From Heloderma charlesbogerti (lineage: Eukaryota; Chordata; Lepidosauria; Squamata; Helodermatidae): a DNA stretch of 64,000 bases. Positions 45,770-56,530 of this stretch are shown one piece after another. The notes under the pieces were generated by a model. The model ran no database searches. It worked only from the letters and a program-made list of their open reading frames with translations, and was not told where the DNA came from. A program made the position numbers and the translations under genes. The stretch covers positions 250,501 through 314,500 of the forward strand of contig JANEZZ010001858.1 of NCBI GenBank assembly GCA_026122225.1, read 5' to 3'. Positions within the stretch are counted from its first letter, which is position 1. Each line of letters opens with the position of its first letter.

Positions 45770-46702
45770 ATGGAAGGACAAGACTCCCCAGTGGTGGTGA
45801 CCTGCAAGGTGTGTGCAATGTTTGTTCTCTTGCCTGAGAACAACATGGCCGACACCTGCAACAAGTGCAAGTGGATCACACTGCTGAAAGAGAAAGTAAG
45901 AGGACTGGAGAGGCGACTGTCAACCCTCCGGGGAATAAGAGAAGACAAAGAGTTCTTGGATGGAATGGGGGAACTGCAGCAGCAAACTAGACGCCACTCT
46001 GCACCAGTGGAAGCAGTGGAGCTGTGGAACCGATTCCAGGTACTTGCGGAGGAGACTGGAGGACAGCCTGCAGGGGAAGAATCACAGGGGAACCTACATG
46101 AGAGCGAGCAAGAGGCTGAAGGTCAGTCAGACAGAGGCGATGAAACCCAGGCCTACAAGAAGAAGAAGAGAAGAGTGATAGTAGTGGGAGACTCCTTGCT
46201 GCGTGGGATCGAGACCCAAGTATGTCGAAAAGACCCGTGGACTTGCCAGGTATGTTGTCTCCCGGGAAGACGGATTAGAGACGTGACTGAAAGGTTGCCT
46301 GCACTCATAAAGCCCACTGACAGGTATCCTTTTCTTCCCATCCATGTGGGACCAAATGATACCACCAAGTGGAGCTACGAAGAGATCACGTCAGACTTTG
46401 AAGCTTTGGGAAGGAAACTCAAGAACTTTGGGGCCCAGATAGTTTTCTCATCCATCCTTCCAGTAGTTAGAAGAGGGCTAGAAAGGGAACGAAAAATACT
46501 CCGGGTGAATGACTGGCTACGAAGGTGGTGCCGACGAGAGAGATTTGGATTCTGGGACCACGGGCTATACTTCCTGGAAGATGGGCTGTTGGCAAGGGAC
46601 GGGTTGCACCTCACAAAGGCTGGGAAGAATGTGTTTGGCCACAGCATGAAGAACTTCATCAGGAGGGCTTTAAACAGAATCCTACGGGGAAGGGAGATGT
46701 AA
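45770..46702 (+). CDS. CR1 ORF1 protein, esterase-type, intact
   Basis: 310 codons. CR1 ORF1 proteins are nucleic-acid-binding partners of the retrotransposon; many carry an SGNH/GDSL-like esterase domain. Seen here: Cys pairs CKVC and CNKC near residues 11-36 (zinc-ribbon-like), a charged likely coiled-coil segment (about 40-85), a K-rich stretch KKKKRR before VIVVGDSLLRG (block with GDS, about 137-147), HVGPNDT (about 190) and DGLHLTKAGKNVFG (about 285), the usual Asp-His block. In the second block Pro replaces the usual Thr (HVGTNDT in copy H). Its stop overlaps the ORF2 start as TAATG. Confidence 0.85.
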   Translation: MEGQDSPVVVTCKVCAMFVLLPENNMADTCNKCKWITLLKEKVRGLERRLSTLRGIREDKEFLDGMGELQQQTRRHSAPVEAVELWNRFQVLAEETGGQPAGEESQGNLHESEQEAEGQSDRGDETQAYKKKKRRVIVVGDSLLRGIETQVCRKDPWTCQVCCLPGRRIRDVTERLPALIKPTDRYPFLPIHVGPNDTTKWSYEEITSDFEALGRKLKNFGAQIVFSSILPVVRRGLERERKILRVNDWLRRWCRRERFGFWDHGLYFLEDGLLARDGLHLTKAGKNVFGHSMKNFIRRALNRILRGREM

Positions 46703-47710
46703 TGTTGGGGGTAACAATGGATGAAGGCTCATGCACTGCAACGGAGAGAACAGCTCTAATAGCGCCCAATAATAGCCTTCAGAAACATGTAGGAAGAAAG
46801 CCAGACTATGAAGCACATGGTCTTCGATGTCTATATACTAATGCCCAGAGTATGGGAAACAAACAGAACGAACTTGAACTCTTAATACAGGAGGGAAATT
46901 ATGACTTGATAGGTGTAACTGAGACTTGGTGGGATGATTCTCATGACTGGAATACAGCAAATGAAGGATATAACTTGTTCAGAAAGAACAGTAAGAACAG
47001 AAAGGGAGGTGGGGTTGCACTATATGTTAAAAATACATATCTCTGCACATAAATACAGGGGGATGAGCTTGGTAGCCCCATCGAGAGCATCTGGGTTAAA
47101 GTAAATGGAGCAAAGAATAAAAGGAACCTGATGGTCGGAGTCTACTACCGGCCACCCAATCAAGGAGAAGACGAGGATGAAACTTTTGAAAAGCAAATAG
47201 CTAATGTTTTAAGGAAGCATGATGTAGTAGTGATGGGGGACTTCAATTTCCCCGATATTTGTTGGGAGACTAATTCTGCAAAACATGGCGCCTCCAGGAA
47301 ATTCCTGACTTGTGTGGCGGATAACTTCCTCCTACAGAAAGTAGAGGAAGGAACTAGAGGATCGGCTATCCTTGACTTGATCCTAACCAACAGAGATGAC
47401 TTAGTGGATAAAGTAGCAGTTACAGGAACTCTGGGGGAAAGCGACCATGTTGTACTTGAGTTCTTGGTTCTAACGGACGCAAACGCCGAGTGTAGTCAAA
47501 CGCGTACCCTGGATTTTAGGAAAGCTGATTTTAATAAACTCAGAACAATGATCAGTAAGGTCCCATGGCAAGCAACTCTAACGAGAAAAGGAGTCCAAGA
47601 TGGGTGGGAGTTTTTAAAAAAGGAAATTCTCAAGGCACAATTACAAACAATTCCAACAGGAAAAAAAGGTGGAAGACAACAGAAGCAGCCAATGTGGCTT
47701 CACAAAAAGC
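46702..47710 (+). pseudogene. CR1 ORF2 endonuclease part, one nonsense codon
   Basis: The ATG at 46702-46704 overlaps the ORF1 stop (46700-46702). Endonuclease landmarks follow: [49 protein letters not shown] at 47050-47052, then [28 protein letters not shown] and SDHVVLEF. The reverse transcriptase does not follow; a transposon and then only the RT C-terminus do. Confidence 0.85.
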
Positions 47711-48667
47711 TAGGGATGGCGGAGAATTTCTCCACGAATCTTGGGGAGGCTGAATGCCAACGCATTCGGCCCCCCGAAATTGGCGGTGAAATTCTCCACC
47801 CCCCCCCGGGATGGGACTTACCTCCTGCGAATGTCCCTCTTGGCGGCGGGTCCCGGCGGCGGTTCGGCAGGTCTTTGACAGGGGCAGAGGCGGCAGCTGG
47901 TCTTTTGACCGGCTGCCGCTGCCTCCATTCCAATAAAAGTAAAAAAACAAAACGCCCCCGTGATAGATTTGCAAAGTCAGCCATGATAGGCTACGTAAAT
48001 CGTCACGTAGCCTATCACGGGTGACTTAAAAAAAAAAAAAAAAGCGCGTACGGCTAATGGCGGTCCCCATAGCGAGCCGCCATTCACGTTCCTTATTTGG
48101 TCGCTGTAGTCTACGTAAAGATTACGTAGACTACGGCGAAAATAAGGGCACGCTATTTGCGTGCCCTTATTTTCCCAACGCAAGAAATTCAACGCAAATA
48201 GCGTTGCCCTTATTTTTGCTGTAGTCTACGTAAATCTTTACGTAGACTACAGGGACCAAATAAGGAACATGAATGGCGGCTCCCTATGGGGGCCTGCCAT
48301 TAGCCGTACGCGCTTTTTTTTTTTTTTAAGTCACCCGTGATAGGCTACGTGACGATTAACGTAGCCTATCACAGCTGACTTTGCAGATCTAGCCGTGATA
48401 GGCTACATTAATCATTACGTAGCCTATCACAGGGGCGTTTTTTGTTTTGTTTTTCTTTTGAAGTTCGCGGCCAGGGAGACGGGGTGCTTCTTCCCGGCCT
48501 GAATTTCGGCCGGGCGAGGCGGGAAGCCTCCCCCCCGGCCTGAATTTCGGCCGGGCGAGGAGGGAAGCCTCCCCCCCCGGCCTGAACTTCGGGGGGAGCA
48601 GCGAAGCGCCTCCCCTCCACCGCGAAGCAAGCTGCGAGACTAGGTAAGTGACTTTCGTTCATCCCTA
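47711..48667 (+). mobile_element. Palindromic hAT-like transposon, copy 2 (957 bp)
   Basis: Ends TAGGGATG and CATCCCTA. A long inverted repeat, arms about 47985-48160 and 48195-48370, folds around a centre near 48180; it contains GCGCGTACGGCTAATGGCGG on the left and its complement on the right. Smaller nested palindromes occur: GTAGTCTACGTAAAG types at 48107-48136 and 48219-48250, GTGATAGGCTACG types at 47981-48019, 48338-48372 and 48393-48431. No transposase. Confidence 0.65.
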
Positions 48668-48930
48668 GTACTGTGTCCAGTTCTGGGCACCACACTTTAA
48701 GAAGGATGCGGACAAGCTGGAGAGGGTTCAGAGGAGGGCAACAAAGATGATCAGGTGACTGGAAACAAAGCCCTATGAAGAGAGACTGAAAGAACTGGGC
48801 ATGTTTAGCCTTGAGAAGAGAAGACTGAGGGGAGACATGATAGCGCTCTTCAAGTGCTTGGAAGGTGGTCACAGAGAGGAAGGCCAGGATCTCTTCTCGC
48901 TCATCCCAGAGTGCAGGACACGGAATCATG
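48668..48930 (+). mobile_element. CR1 copy J, RT C-terminal remnant
   Basis: [23 protein letters not shown] to [11 protein letters not shown]. It starts directly at the transposon end and stops where CR1 K begins, without a CR1 tail. Confidence 0.88.
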
Positions 48931-48989
48931 GGAGCCCAATAATAGTCTTCAGAAACATGAAGAGAACAGCTCTAATAGTGCCCAGTTAG

Positions 48990-49805
48990 ATGGAGAGAAC
49001 AGCTCTAATGGCGTGGTGGGATGACTCTCATGACTGGAACACAGCAATTGAAGAATATAACTTGTTCAAAAAGAACAAGAGGAACAGAAAGGGAGGTGGG
49101 GTTGCACTGTATGTGAAAAATACATATCTCTGCACAGAAATACAGGAGGAGGAGCTTGGTAGCCCCATCGAGAGCATCTGCGTTGAAATAAATGGGGCAA
49201 AGAATAAAAGGAACCTGGTGGTCGGAGTCTACTACCGGCCACCCAATCAAGGAGAAGACAAGGATGAAACTTTTGAAAAGCAAATAGCCAGTGTTTTAAG
49301 GAAGCATGATGTAGTAGTAATAGGGGACTTCAATTTCTCTGATATTTGTTGGGAGACAAATTCTGCAAAACATGGCCCCTCCAGGAAATTCCTGACGTGT
49401 GTGGCGGATAACTTCCTCCTACAAAAAGTAGAGGAAGGAACTAGAGGATCAGCTATCCTTGACTTGATCCTAACCAACAGAGATGACTTAGTGGATAAAG
49501 TAGCAGTTACAGGAACTCTGGGGGAAAGCGACCATGTTGTACTTGAGTTCTTGGTTCTAACGGACGCAAACGCCGAGTGTAGTCAAATGCGTACCCTGGA
49601 TTTTAGGAAAGCTGATTTTAATAAACTCAGAACAATGATCAGTAAGGTCCCATGGCAAGCGATGCTAACAAGAAAAGGACCAAGATGGGTGGGAGTTTTT
49701 AAAAAAGGAAATTCTCAAGGCACAATCACAAAGAATTCCAACAAGAAGAAAAGGTGGAAGACAACAGAAGAAGCCAATGTGGCTTCACAAAAAGCTTTGA
49801 GATGA
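48990..49805 (+). pseudogene. CR1 K endonuclease ORF (N-terminus rearranged)
   Basis: 271 codons open: [65 protein letters not shown]. The GVTE block with the catalytic Glu is missing because of the scrambled start. Ends at TGA 49803-49805. Confidence 0.8.
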
Positions 49806-50273
49806 CCTGAAAACAAAAAAGGACACAAACAGACAGTGGAAGGAAGGCCAAGCAACAAAGGAAGAGTACAGGCAGGTAGCACAGAATTGCAGGGATGGAG
49901 TCACCAAGGCTAAAGCTGAGACAAGTGGAGGTTAGCAAGGGATGCTAAAAGCAACAAAAACGCTTTCTTCAGCTACGTGCATAGTAAAAGACAGAGGAAA
50001 GAAATGGTGTTCAGCTATTAAATAAGGATGGCAAAACGATAACAGATGACAAAGAAAAGGCAGAGGTGCTCAATTTCTACTTTGGCTCAGTCTTCTCCCA
50101 AAAGAGGGTCTATGACCCCGCTGGCAATGGCGAAGTATAGGCTGAAGAGGCAGGATTGCAACTTGAGATCAATAGGCATATGGTCAAGGAACACCGAATT
50201 ATTATTAGCTATTAGTATTAAAGAGGGTCTATGACCCCCTTAAAAAGGCGAAGTACAGGCTGAAGGGGCAGGA

Positions 50274-51283
50274 TTGCAGCTTGAGTTCGATAGGCATATG
50301 GTCAAGGAACACCGAATTACTGTGAATGAGTTCAAATCTCCAGGGCCAGATGAGCTGCATCCTAGAGTAATAAGGGAACTGGCAGAAGAACTCTCAGAAC
50401 TGCTGTCTGTTCTCTTTGAGAAATCATGGAGGACGGGGGAAGTGCCAGATGACTGGAGGAGGGCTAACGATGTCCCTATCTTCAAAAAGGGTAAAAAGGA
50501 GGAACCTGGGAACTACAAACCAGTCAGTCTGACATCAATCCCTGGGAAAATTCTGGAGCAGATGATAAAGCAATCCATCTGGAAGCACCTTGAAAACAAT
50601 GCATTGATTACTCGAGGCCAACATGGATTTGTCAAAAACAAGTTGTGCCGGACTAATCTGATTTCATTTTTGGATCAAGTAACCTCCCTTGTGGACCGTG
50701 GGAATGCTGTAGACATCACATACCTCGACTTCAGCAAAGCTTTCGACAAAGTGCCCCATGATGTCCTGATGAGCAAACTAGCTCAAAGTGGGCTAGATGA
50801 AACAACGATCCGGTGGATCCACAGTTGGCTACAGAATCGGACTCAAATAGTGCTTATCAATGGGACCTTCTCAAACGGGGAGAGGTAATGAGTGGGGTAC
50901 CGCAGGGCTCAGTCCTGGGCCCAGTGCTCTTCAACATTTGTATTAATGACTTGGAGGAGGAGGTGCAGGGACTGCTGGTCCAATTTGCAGATGACACACA
51001 ATTAGGTGGGATAGCTAATACTTTGGAACACAGAAACAAAATTCAAAGTGATCTGAATAGACTGGAGCGCTGGGCAGAAAACAACAGAATGACATTTAAT
51101 AGGGGTAAATGCCAAGTTCTGCACCTAGGAAAAAGAAACCAAATGCACAGTTACAAGATGGGGGATACATGGCTCAACAACACTACATGCGAGAAGGATC
51201 TTGGCATTGTTGTCGATCACAAGCTGAATATGAGCCAACAATGGGATGTGGCCGTGACAAAAGCAAATGCTCTTTTGAGCTGA
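50274..51283 (+). pseudogene. CR1 K reverse transcriptase, frameshifted
   Basis: RT blocks in order: SPGPDELHPRVIRELAEEL, NYKPVSLTSIPGKILEQ, QHGFVKNKLC, YLDFSKAFDKVPHDVLM, (frameshift near 50876), [37 protein letters not shown] stop follows ANALLS at 51281-51283. Confidence 0.85.
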
Positions 51284-52192
51284 ATTAATAGAAGCAACGC
51301 TTCCAAATCCCAGGAAATACTAGGTCCCCTCTATTCAGCACTGGTTAGGGCTCATCTGTAGTACTGTGTCCAGTTCTGGGCACCACACTTTAAGAAGGAT
51401 GCAGACAAACTGGAGAGGGTTCAGAGGAGGGCAACAAAGATGACCAGGGGACTGGAAACAAGGCCCTATGAAGAGAGACTGAAAGAACTGGGCATTTTTA
51501 GCCTTGAGAAGAGAAGGCTGAGGGGAGACATGATAGTGCTCTTCAAGTTCTTGAAAGGTTGTCACAGAGAGGAAGGCCAGGATCTCTTCTCGATCATCGC
51601 AGAGTGCAGGACACGGAATCATGGGCTCCAGTGACAGGAAACCAGATGCCGACTGAACACCAGGAAAAACGTCCTGATCATTACAGCAATACGACAATGG
51701 AACCAATTACCTAGGGCAGTGGTGGGCTCTCCCACGCTGGAGGTGTTCAAGACGAGGCTGGACAGCCACCTGTCAGGGATGCTCTGACCTGGGTTCCTGC
51801 ACTGACCAGGGGGTTGGACTCGATGGCCTTGTAGGCCCTTTTCAACCCTACTATTCTATGATTCTATAATTCTATTATGACTTCCAAGGCCACTCCTGAG
51901 TCTATGATTCTATGAACATCAACGAGCAAGGAGGGCAAACATCTGGACCAGGAACGGGCACAGAGTTTTCTCACAAAAGACTGGAGTCGTTCCTTCATAT
52001 CCCAAGGCTGATGGGAAGGAGGTTGTTGATGACATCCTCTGCCACATGTTTGCCTTTTTGCTTGGAGGACATTTCAGAAAAGGGATTAACTCTTGAGTCA
52101 TTCATCCAGCTCCCTTCTATAGACCAATTGGATAGGAAATCAGAATTCAATGTTCAGTTGGCAACTGACTAAGCAGGGAAGACACCAAAGTG

Positions 52193-53103
52193 TTAGGTTC
52201 CCTCATTCTTTTTCCTTATGAGCTGATCTCTGCTGTTGAGATCTGGTCTCAGCACAATAATGTAGCATTTTGGAAGAAAGATGCAGCCCAGGAGACCAGC
52301 CCCAGAGGCCAGGATAGAGAAGACCTCCACAGCCACCATGGATTTCCCCTTAGTGCTCAGGTAGGTTGGCACAAAAGATATCCAAACGCTGCAAAACACC
52401 AGCATGCTGAAGGTAATGAACTTGGCTTCGTTAAAACTGTCAGGCAATTTCCTAGCCAGGAAAGCTGTGGTGAAGCTGATGAGAGCCAGGAAACCCATGT
52501 AGCCCAACACAGTGTAAAACATAGTGACTGATTCTTCATTACATTCCACTATGATCTCTCCAGCCAGGGAATGGAAGTCAAAGTCTGGGAATGGGGGAGA
52601 GGTCACCAGCCACCCAGCACAGATAACACCTTGGATGAGGGGACAGAACAGGACAATGGAGTTTGACAATTGTCTCCCCAAGAGTTTTCTTACCATGTTT
52701 CCTGGCTTGGTGGCCATAAAGGCCAGAACCACCATGATGGTTTTTGCCAAAATGGAAGAAACAGCAACAGAGAAGGTGATGCTGAAAGCAGTTTGTTGGA
52801 GAAAACAGGTGATCTTCTTGGGTAGACTGATGACGAGGAAGGAGCAGAGGAAGCGGAGCAGGAGGGAGATGAGGAGGTTGTAGATGAGGTTTTGATTGCT
52901 GGCTTTGACGATTGGTGTGTCACGGTGTTTAATGAAAGTTGCCAGCACTAGAGATGTGATCAGAGAGAGGAAAAGGGCCAGAGAAGCTAAAACAAACCCC
53001 GAAGTCTCTTGATAGGAAAGGAAGTGGATCTTCTTGGAGTTACAGTGGCCTTGGTTCTTATTTGGGTGTTGATCTTCTGGGCATGGGGCACAACGATCTG
53101 CAT
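52193..53103 (-). pseudogene. V2R exon 6 (7TM) of the pseudogene (open)
   Basis: Open from the acceptor TTCTAG to the stop at 52193-52195. It carries [45 protein letters not shown] and PKCY. It is a pseudogene exon only by association with broken exons 1, 3 and 5. Confidence 0.9.
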
Positions 53104-53967
53104 CTAGAATGAGCAGGAAGTGTTGAGCATCTCAAACTTGACATATATGTTCTTTTTGTCCCCTCAAAGCAGGGGACAGAAATATCCATTCTCTAGCTTA
53201 TTTTACATATTTGATTATTTTTTGTTTAAGCTTTGGAAATCATAAGACAAGAGTCTGAAAAGGTAGAGTATAGGGGTTTCTTCTTTTTTTTTTATGTGAC
53301 AGCCCCCTGTACCATATTTATGTTCAATATTGATCTGCAAGGAAGGAAATCCAAAATTCTATGAGTTGAAATGTAAACCAGGTAACTGTAAGAACCCAGT
53401 GCCATCTGAATGGGCAAACAGTGTTGTCGTCCCCCCCCCCGCTATCTGAGGAGATCAGTTGGTGCAGAAGGTGGGGAACAGGTTACAGAAATTAGTATAG
53501 ATCAAAAAATGGCAATTTTTTTTTGCATTCTCCAGTTACAAGGATGACCAGCCACCTGCCCTGATCAGTGCACTGCCTAAACAGCTTCAGATCTGATGTA
53601 AAACAAACAAACAAACAAAGAAACAGCAACTGAAGATGGAGATATGGTCTTACAGAATATATGGATGAAAATGTTATCTAATGAGTAAATGGAAAAGAAA
53701 AAACCAAGATGTTTTGCACTTGCAAGTATTAGTAATTTACTGGCAGTTGTTATCTCATTATTTAAATAGAAGTTTTGTTCAGGAAATTGTGAATCCTTTT
53801 CAAGCAAGTAAACTGCAGAGGTATGGAATCCAAAATGGAATTTATATTGAAAGTATTCCTAGGAAAAATGGCAGACTCTTCTCCTTGTCTATGACCTTCC
53901 ACTTGGGCCCACTCCACTCTTGCCCAAATACGTTCTTCACTTTTATATGGCTCAGTAGTTGAGGTAC
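53104..53967 (-). other. V2R pseudogene intron 5
   Basis: Non-coding. It contains a (C)n run near 53432 and (AAAC)n near 53604-53620, and retains the GATCAGTTGGTGCAGAAGGT block also seen in intron 5 of the other V2R copies (12255, 10790). Confidence 0.6.
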
Positions 53968-54094
53968 CTGTTCAGTTAGAAATCGTCTTTACCGGACAAA
54001 GTTCACATCTGTAGCAGAAAATCAGCTTCCCCTCCGGAACTTTTTTCCGGTGCCCTGAAGAGCACCTCTCCACACACCTCGCAAAGGGCATCTT
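53968..54094 (-). pseudogene. V2R exon 5 of the pseudogene (TGA)
   Basis: 127 bp with AG acceptor and GTACCT donor. CVERCSSGHRKK and PEGKLIFCYRCELC are seen; TGA at 53972-53974 replaces Ser just before the donor. Confidence 0.88.
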
Positions 54095-54304
54095 CTAAAA
54101 GGGAAAAGACTAACAGGTGAGGATCCCCCGGTGAGTGAAATTACACTAAACGGTATTGAGAATTACTCAGCAGAGATTCCCATCACATGTTGAATAGGAT
54201 CACCAGTTTAGGAGGACCAGATCTCTTCTGGATCCCTGCAGATCACTATGCACCATTTTAACATGGGCTCATATAAATCATATTCTAAGACGGTACCAGA
54301 ACTT

Positions 54305-54480
54305 TGGAAGCTGCCTTCTACTGAGTCAGACGTTTAGTCCACCTAACCCAGTACTGGCTGTACTGACTGGCAGCACGTTTCCAGGGGTTCAGGCAGGGGC
54401 CTTTTTCCAGCCCTACCTGGATATGCCAAGGACTGAACTTGGGATTTTTGGCATGCAAGGATTTTACTTTATACTTGTAC
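54305..54480 (-). repeat. tRNA-derived SINE in V2R intron 4 (right pseudogene)
   Basis: GCTGCCTTCTACTGAGTCAG opens it, and the body has CCTTTTTCCAGCCCTAC and GGACTGAACTTGGGA. It is positioned between exons 4 and 5 like the other copies. Confidence 0.6.
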
Positions 54481-54617
54481 AATACTCCCCCCTGCCCCTC
54501 CCCTGGACTCAGTATCCCATTTGGACTCATCTAGAAAGACATATTCAGTTCTCAAGGGATAGAACTGTAACATTTGTTCGTTTTCCCATGACCCTGAAAC
54601 ATTCACCTCAACTGCAC

Positions 54618-54821
54618 CTCTGTAACCCACATGATGGCATCTGAGTGAATGGTGAGGTCTTGGCCTGGGGGAGCCCCTGAATCCACCCCTCCAACTTTCA
54701 CAGGAGCAAAAGATCCATTTGGGAAGAGGATCCAGTTCAGGATATCATATCTCTTGCCATTTTCAGTGAAAGAGACTTCATCCACAGCGCTATTATTAAC
54801 ATTTCTCAAAGAGTCAAGAAT
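54618..54821 (-). pseudogene. V2R exon 4 of the pseudogene (open)
   Basis: 204 bp, two codons shorter than the intact gene within [22 protein letters not shown] and APPGQDLT are clear. Splice sites ATTTCAG and GTGCAG. Confidence 0.9.
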
Positions 54822-56530
54822 CTGAAATTGAAGAGAGAGGTAGAAAACAGGGTAATTGTGAGTGAGGTCTGGTGTTTTTCAATGTACTGTAACTGCCTTC
54901 ATTAGGAGACTCCCCCCCCCCCCCGCCCGCCCCTCTGTTGTATAGTTCAATGCTTAAGGTACATATTTTGGAGCAGTATCTACTCAAATATCGTGCCCCT
55001 TCATGGGGGTGGGGGGTGGGATGGTGTCTACTTGCTGCTGTTGCAGATTTGACCCCTGCGTCCTAATTAGAACATTCTACCTTCAAATGCTTCCATGTGA
55101 ATTCCAGAATTAAAAATGGGATTCCAATGCCTAATGCAGCACAGTTTGGCCTCCTGTGTTAAAGGTGCCTCATCTCTGAGGTTTGCCAGATGAGAAACTA
55201 CAATGCCAGGCCATCAGAGACAGATCATTGGCAATCTTTTCTGATAAGAAAAGAATTGAGACAGAGAAGTGTCCATGTTATATTTATAGCTACATCTTCC
55301 TCTTAGCATTGTTTAAAAAAGTACTATAAAACAATTAGCTTCATAACAAAGCCAGGTATGCCATCAGATAAATTAACCAGAAAGCTCATCCCTGAGTGTG
55401 AAATTCATCAAATGTATAATAAGAAAATGAGCTCATCAGTCAGGATGAAATCAAGGAAATGTTTTTGTGTCACAAACACACCTGTAATATGTCAAGGAAA
55501 GGCAAAACGTTTATATAAATATGTTGTTACAGTCATTAATCTTGATAAGAAGCTTTGAAATTCCATAATACTATTTAGATATATGAAGTTTCAAGTTAGT
55601 AGTGCATCTTTGGAACTGTTAGATAAGAAACATAAATAAATAATAAAAAATAGTTTGAACTTATTTTATAACATCCAAAACATATATAAAGGAGACTCTC
55701 AACACACCACAGTGAGAGGCATCCTCTTGGATCAGCTTGCCTGACGTGTTTCTGTAGGATCACCATGTTAAGTGTGAGATAGATTATCACTGAAAACTAA
55801 CACTGGTAGTTGACTCTGCTTAGGACCCTTGTTTAGAATGATGCTGAAGGTTTTATAAGTTGGAATATATGCATGTGCAAGTTTTGTATTTATTATGCTG
55901 ATACTTTTGTAGTAAAAAGACAAAAAGACAAATCTTATCTGAGAGCGTGTCTTAGAAACAGGAATTCTGTATCACCGATATCACGAGAGAGGTATTAAGC
56001 ATCCTCTAGGATGGTATCTGGTTTTATGAGAAATCTGAGTATATATATACAGTAGATCAGTAACCAGAGGTTGCCAGTATTGACAATGTATTTTGCAAAT
56101 ACCTTTGAACCAGGGCAAATGCCACACTACGACCCACCCTCAGATCTTTGAGTGCCAGCTCGAAGGAGTTTGTTCATGGCAACAAAGAAACCAACACTGG
56201 AGAGTCTGGCAAGAAGGAACATGGGGCAGGGGGAGCTGCCTAGTGTTTGCAGTGGGGCTTGCAGGATTCCTCCCTCCTCAGTATCCACAGCTGTAAAGCC
56301 ATAATTCTTACAGAAGGAAGAGGAGTCATAGCTAACCTTCTCACATGTCCTAATGCTCTTTAAGGGAAATTACGGCCATGAAAGGATATCCATGGGGAAT
56401 GTCTCTCTTAGGATCTCTAGGATGGACCAAGACATCTTCTCCAGGCTCACCCTTTGCTTCCAGGATCAGACTACTGAGAAACCACCAAGGCACCTTCTGT
56501 AGGATTCCCAAATCTGAAGGAGGATGTTAC
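54822..56530 (-). other. V2R pseudogene intron 3
   Basis: Non-coding, AT-rich in 55270-56050. A (C)n(CCCG) run lies at 54912-54932. It lacks the CR1 present in intron 3 of the intact gene. No other repeat recognised. Confidence 0.45.

Larger units (their letters stand above)
44829..47710 (+). mobile_element. CR1 copy J, 5' part (UTR, ORF1, endonuclease)
   Basis: The most complete CR1 5' region in the window: tandem-monomer UTR, intact ORF1 (45770-46702) and ORF2 from 46702 through the endonuclease to WLHKK at 47710, where the palindromic transposon starts. ORF2 has TAA at 47050-47052 where another copy has GAA, so it is inactive. Confidence 0.92.
48931..51880 (+). mobile_element. CR1 copy K (endonuclease and RT)
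   Basis: Begins with scrambled repeats of the ORF2 start (AGAGAACAGCTCTAAT twice). Endonuclease open at 48990-49805; linker with a tandem duplication of about 115 bp (50103-50220 and 50221-50335); RT at 50274-50888 and 50880-51283 joined by a frameshift near 50876 (one base missing in TTCTCAAACGGGG); C-terminus to 51790; tail near 51870. Catalytic FADDTQLGG at about 50985. Confidence 0.92.

Noticed and set aside
38363..48667. CRISPR-like array from the repeated GTGATAGGCTACG motifs
   Set aside because: The motifs are paired palindromes inside transposons of a vertebrate genome, without regular spacers.
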